Assembly (NCBI GenBank): GCA_035535035.1
Contig: DATLQW010000105.1
Coordinates: 1 to 64,000 of the forward strand
Length of the DNA stretch: 64,000 nucleotides
Source: JASHVB01 sp035535035
GTDB lineage: Bacteria; Pseudomonadota; Alphaproteobacteria; Acetobacterales; Acetobacteraceae
Direction of reading: 5' to 3'
In this document: piece by piece, positions 61,069 through 64,000 of the stretch
Layout of the letters: each line of letters opens with the position of its first letter
Numbering within the stretch: the stretch's first letter is position 1
Notes under the pieces: generated by a model
Told to the model about the DNA's origin: nothing
What the model saw: the letters and a program-made list of their open reading frames with translations, nothing else
The model's database searches: none
Position numbers and translations under genes: made by a program

Positions 61069-61972
61069 GGGCTTTCCCTGGCACGCATCGCCGGATCGGG
61101 CCAGCCTGGTTGCGCGGCGGCAGGCGGTTCTCCCGTCCTGGACCGTCCGGGAACGATCGCTCCAACCGCGGTAAGGACGATACGGCGGCGGCGGCGATGT
61201 CACTTGATCCGGTTGGTTCCCGCCAGGCCCTTGCCGGCGAAGTCTATGCAACGCCGTCGCGGCATGACGGATGAGGTCCATGGCTCCGGAGTGACGTTGC
61301 GCGGGCGCACGCTCCTGGACACGGTCATGGATAGGCTGAGTCGTTTCCGGCATGCTCTCGATTCGGCATGCTCTCGATCCGGGCCATTTTCGCCGGCCGG
61401 CGCCGGCTGGGTTTTCGAGATGATTGTCGAACAGCTCGCGGGACCGCGGCGGCGAAAGCAGGAATAGCGGCTCCAATTGCAGTGCGCCGGCGCACATGGC
61501 GCCGGCGCTTGTTCGCGCTTCGAAAGCCGGCTCTTTATACAAAGCTTCCCGCGCGCGGCGAAACGGCGGCGCCATGGCCGATGAGATCTCGCGTGGTGGC
61601 TCACTGTAAACGGATGGGTATCGCGGCGTGGAGCGGCATCGCGGGGCCGCGTCGTGGTGCCCCGATCGGCGTTTTATCGACGGCTCGTGGGGTGACCCGA
61701 TGCAGGCGGCAAAGCGCCGCATCGAGTCGCAAGCGGGCGGCCAACCAGAAAGCGGGCCGGAAACGACGGAGGCGTAATGGTGAATTGGAGCCGTTCTTTG
61801 AGAGGATCGCGGCCGATGCCGCACCCACCCGGGGTCGCGGTCGCATTGGATGCCGGCCATTCAGGTGCTCGCGATTGGTGTCGGCACCGAGGATTGATTA
61901 GGACTTGCGTCCCGGGGGCAATGATACTAAATTTGCTACCACTTTCCACTTTCCAAAATAGGAATCGCCAAA
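61069..61972. other. Long gene-poor stretch upstream of lpxB
   Basis: In 904 bp I find no frame with recognisable protein features, although several frames stay open, as expected from the GC content. There are repeated GCGCCGGCGC palindromes near 61484-61510. A/T content rises over 61905-61972 before the HTH gene. The stretch must contain the lpxB promoter. It may hold decayed genes or a non-coding RNA; I see no clear case for either. Confidence 0.45.
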
Positions 61973-62188
61973 TTGGCCAGAAAGCCCACCCTGTCCCGCC
62001 ACCTCCGTGAAGCTCGAATCGAGCGCGGCCTGTCGGTTGCGGAAGTTGCCGAGCGCGCTGGTGTCAGCGTCGCCAGCATCTATCTATGGGAGACCGGCAA
62101 GACCCATCCGAGGGATGCGAATCTGTCGGCGCTCTGCAAAGCCCTGAAGCTGCCGATCCGCGCGACGAGAGAACTCGCGGCTGGCTAG
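61973..62188 (+). CDS. Small XRE-family helix-turn-helix regulator
   Basis: The 71-residue protein is one Cro/C1-type HTH: HLREARIERGLSVAEVAERAGVSVASIYLWETGKTHPRDANLSALCKALKL. The start is TTG 61973, with AGGAA upstream; no ATG is available. Such small XRE proteins act as repressors, often beside their target or in toxin-antitoxin pairs. Here the next gene is a small lipoprotein on the same strand, and no toxin is seen. Its A/T-richer leader contrasts with the surrounding sequence. Confidence 0.82.
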   Translation: MARKPTLSRHLREARIERGLSVAEVAERAGVSVASIYLWETGKTHPRDANLSALCKALKLPIRATRELAAG

Positions 62189-62216
62189 TCCAGCCGGACG
62201 CGCGTCAGCGCCACGG

Positions 62217-62378
62217 ATGATGCCGCTGCTGGTGTTGGCGTCGTTGTTGTTGGTCGGTTGTGCCTTCTCGCCACCTGGCCGTCAGGTTTCGTGCTGCGCA
62301 CCCCCGGCACCGGGGACGTTGGCGATTCACGCTGGCGGAGAATTGAACGGCAGCGCAGTCATCTGGCGGCGGCGGTAA
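62217..62378 (+). CDS. Small lipoprotein (53 residues)
   Basis: The frame begins with two ATG codons (62217 and 62220) and encodes MMPLLVLASLLLVGC, a lipoprotein signal peptide with lipobox LVGC and the acylated cysteine at residue 15. The mature peptide of 39 residues has two further adjacent cysteines (SCCAPP) and ends at TAA 62376-62378. It has the size and shape of entericidin-like or other small lipoproteins, but no family is assigned. There is no strong ribosome site. It follows the HTH gene by 28 bases. Confidence 0.6.
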   Translation: MMPLLVLASLLLVGCAFSPPGRQVSCCAPPAPGTLAIHAGGELNGSAVIWRRR

Positions 62379-62494
62379 AACGACGGCGGCCGGGAACCAT
62401 GGTCCGGTGGAAGATCCTGGACGTTCGGCGCGGAACGATCGCTCCGAAGCCGGTGGAGTACGCTGGACCGCAAACGTTTGCAGCCTGGCGTATC

Positions 62495-62920
62495 CTAATT
62501 CGCCAAGGGTCGCCCTCGCATTGCCTTTACGCCGGAGCGATGCGTCTTGTCTTCAAGACGGCGTTCCTTTGATCCGCGTGTCGGCTTGGTCGCCCTGCGT
62601 GGCGGCGGCGGCGGTGCCGCAGCCTGTCTGATCAGCGTCAGCAGCCGCTCAAGGGCGTCCACCCGGTTCCGCTCCCGCGTCCGGTGGCGCTGCGCCGAGA
62701 TCACCAGCACGCCGTCCTTGGTCAGCCGTCGCCCGGCCAGACGTTCGAGACGCGCGCGCACCGAATCCGGCAGGTTGGGCGAGTGCCGCACGTCGAACCG
62801 CAACTGTACCGCCGTCTCCACTTTCTGGATATTCTGCCCACCCGCACCGGACGCACGCAGAAAGTCCTCGTGCAGTTCCGAGTCGTCGATCGACATTGTT
62901 CGCGTAACCTTGATCAGCAT
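62495..62920 (-). CDS. arfB: Alternative ribosome-rescue factor ArfB (YaeJ)
   Basis: ArfB is a codon-independent peptidyl-tRNA hydrolase that rescues stalled ribosomes. The 141-residue product has the GGQ motif at residues 27-29 within FLRASGAGGQNIQKVETAVQL, the RF1-like domain, and a positively charged C-terminal tail (PTRGSKERRLEDKTHRSG) that enters the mRNA channel of stalled ribosomes. Lacking codon-recognition domains, it is clearly not RF1/RF2. ATG 62920 is used; ATG 62896 is an alternative. It is convergent with the small lipoprotein gene. Confidence 0.95.
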   Translation of the reverse strand: MLIKVTRTMSIDDSELHEDFLRASGAGGQNIQKVETAVQLRFDVRHSPNLPDSVRARLERLAGRRLTKDGVLVISAQRHRTRERNRVDALERLLTLIRQAAAPPPPPRRATKPTRGSKERRLEDKTHRSGVKAMRGRPLAN

Positions 62921-62964
62921 CGCAAGCGGTCCGGCATGATCCTGGGCACTTTCGGTGATGTTGC

Positions 62965-63018
62965 GTCACGCATCGGCGGGGCGTCACGCAACGACGGGGC
63001 GTCACGCAACGGCGGGGC
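62965..63018. repeat. Three tandem 18-bp repeats upstream of arfB
   Basis: Three head-to-tail units (62965-62982, 62983-63000, 63001-63018) share GCGTCACGCAACGGCGGG with one or two changes. They lie 45-98 bases upstream of the arfB start and downstream of the PhyH gene end, so they may be operator repeats or a small slippage array. Confidence 0.8.
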
Positions 63019-63056
63019 GTTGCTCGGCAATCGCGCTCGCTGACGCCGGCAGCGGA

Positions 63057-63890
63057 TCAGTGCATCAGCGCCATCGCCGGGATCTGCGCGGAGGCCGTCC
63101 AGAACCGACCCACCGAGTCCGCATGGGCGCGCAACGCGGCGTCATCCGCGTCGGCCAGCGGCGTCGGTTCGTGGTCGAAATGCCCAAAGCGATCCGTGCC
63201 GCGGACCAATGTCGCCGACAGGCGCGTGGTGCCGACATGTCGCACGCGCGTCGGGATGTAGCTGATCCCAATCCCCACGCGCCGCTCGCCGGTGCGGTTG
63301 ATGCCGGAGCGGTGGAACGCCAGCGTGTGATGGAACGACACGTCTCCGGCGGCGAGCTCCAGCCCGACGGCGCGGCTTTCATCGATCGCATCGGCCAGAG
63401 TCTGACCGCGCGACAGCATGGCGTTCGTGTCCGGCTGATCGAAATGCGGACGCTGGCCGGAGGTGTGGGACTGGGGAATGATCTGGACGCAGCCATTCTC
63501 CCGCGTCGAATCGGTCAGTGCGACCCAGGCGGTGACATGCTCGAATGGCGCCAGGCCGAAATAGGTGGCGTCCTGGTGCCACGGGACGAACGTCTCGCTG
63601 TGCGGTTCCTTCAGCCAGACGGTCGTGTGGAACACCATGATATCGGCGCCGATCAGCGATTCGACGCAGTCGAGCACACGCTTGTGGCGCACCAGCGCGG
63701 CCGCCCACGGGAACAGCAGATAGGGCTTCACGCGATTGCCGGACTGCCGCCGGCCGGCGATCCGCAGCACGGGGCCGCAGTCTCGCTCGCAGCCCATCCG
63801 GTAGAACGCGGTTTCCTCGGCGGTGAGCAATGGCCGGCCGGGCAGGTAACCGTCGATGGCGTAGCGTTCGATCTCGGTGGCGTTCAGCAT
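63057..63890 (-). CDS. Phytanoyl-CoA dioxygenase (PhyH) family protein
   Basis: The 277-residue Fe(II)/2-oxoglutarate oxygenase has the HxD pair at His105 and Asp107 (FVPWHQDATYFG) and the distal ligand His193 in LAFHRSGINRTGERR, with the Arg around 203 for 2-oxoglutarate. N-terminal YAIDGYLPGRPLLTAEETAFY is the usual PhyH start. Substrates of bacterial members range from ectoine-like to secondary metabolites; neighbours give no hint. It stands alone near the window end. Confidence 0.9.
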   Translation of the reverse strand: MLNATEIERYAIDGYLPGRPLLTAEETAFYRMGCERDCGPVLRIAGRRQSGNRVKPYLLFPWAAALVRHKRVLDCVESLIGADIMVFHTTVWLKEPHSETFVPWHQDATYFGLAPFEHVTAWVALTDSTRENGCVQIIPQSHTSGQRPHFDQPDTNAMLSRGQTLADAIDESRAVGLELAAGDVSFHHTLAFHRSGINRTGERRVGIGISYIPTRVRHVGTTRLSATLVRGTDRFGHFDHEPTPLADADDAALRAHADSVGRFWTASAQIPAMALMH

Positions 63891-64000
63891 CGGTGAGCCC
63901 CTTTGCGTCCGGTCTCGCGCGCACCGGTCGGCCCGTCATGCGCCATGCCAAACCGGTTTATGCCGGTGCCGGATGGCGTGGCGCGCTTGGCCGCGGCCCG

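Noticed and set aside
61200..61604. 134-codon minus-strand frame in the gap upstream of lpxB
   Set aside because: Basic, low-complexity composition, no ribosome site and no family, and frames of this length are common here by chance.
62258..62572. 104-codon plus-strand frame after the HTH gene
   Set aside because: It overlaps the small lipoprotein, which has a proper signal peptide and lipobox in another frame, and part of it is antisense to arfB. It has no recognisable feature.
62965..63018. Tandem repeats read as a CRISPR array
   Set aside because: The 18-bp units are directly adjacent with no spacers, and no cas genes occur in the window.

Overview
The window looks like chromosomal DNA from a GC-rich alphaproteobacterium, most likely a member of the Acetobacteraceae or a close relative. 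This is inferred from gene content and order; no marker phylogeny could be run. I found no rRNA or tRNA gene, no CRISPR array, no intact insertion sequence and no prophage. In most places very long open frames lie antisense to real genes, as expected at this GC content, and they were left out.

The left 12 kb is housekeeping. After the edge of a divergent secreted protein and ahcY come a luciferase-like oxidoreductase and a leftward block hemE-hemH-hemJ-rho. A rightward block ppsR-leuS-lptE-holA diverges from it, with four-base overlaps at leuS/lptE and lptE/holA. The 280 bp between hemE and ppsR is the place where the replication origin lies in Caulobacter and Rickettsia, and it contains DnaA-box-like 9-mers, so I call it a probable oriC.

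From 12 to 27 kb the genes are mostly accessory: a CaiB-type CoA-transferase, an aminomutase-like aminotransferase between two copies of an intergenic repeat, a conserved hypothetical with a near-consensus and apparently leaderless promoter, and a stress block (host-attachment-like protein, tandem UspA protein, a USP-like protein, a Lon-family protease with a degenerate Walker A). YceI, Smr, MFS, SYLF and histidine-phosphatase genes follow.

From 27 to 43 kb come an aspartate decarboxylation pair (aspT-aspD), recQ, an OmpA-like protein, a cydC without an adjacent cydD, a frameshifted brnT toxin remnant, an emrAB-type efflux pair, a conserved HELLEML protein, a methyltransferase, and a leftward three-gene unit: a 58-residue protein that seems to start at ATT, a P-loop NTPase and a sulfotransferase. 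A large zinc-ribbon/adenylyl cyclase/ATPase/TPR protein is divergent from that unit.

From 46 to 64 kb come NIPSNAP, DUF3445 and DUF899 genes, an ArsR-SRPBCC pair with a clear double operator, nrdB with a palindrome in its leader, and a PEP-CTERM protein facing a tight operon of two TPR-sulfotransferases around a 2-oxoglutarate oxygenase. This is followed by a methyltransferase, hemB, lpxB, an HTH gene, a small lipoprotein, arfB and a PhyH-type dioxygenase. Heme synthesis is thus represented at both ends (hemE/H/J and hemB). The least explained parts are the sulfotransferase loci, the GC-rich palindromic repeat family and the long gene-poor stretches around 36 kb and 61.5 kb.
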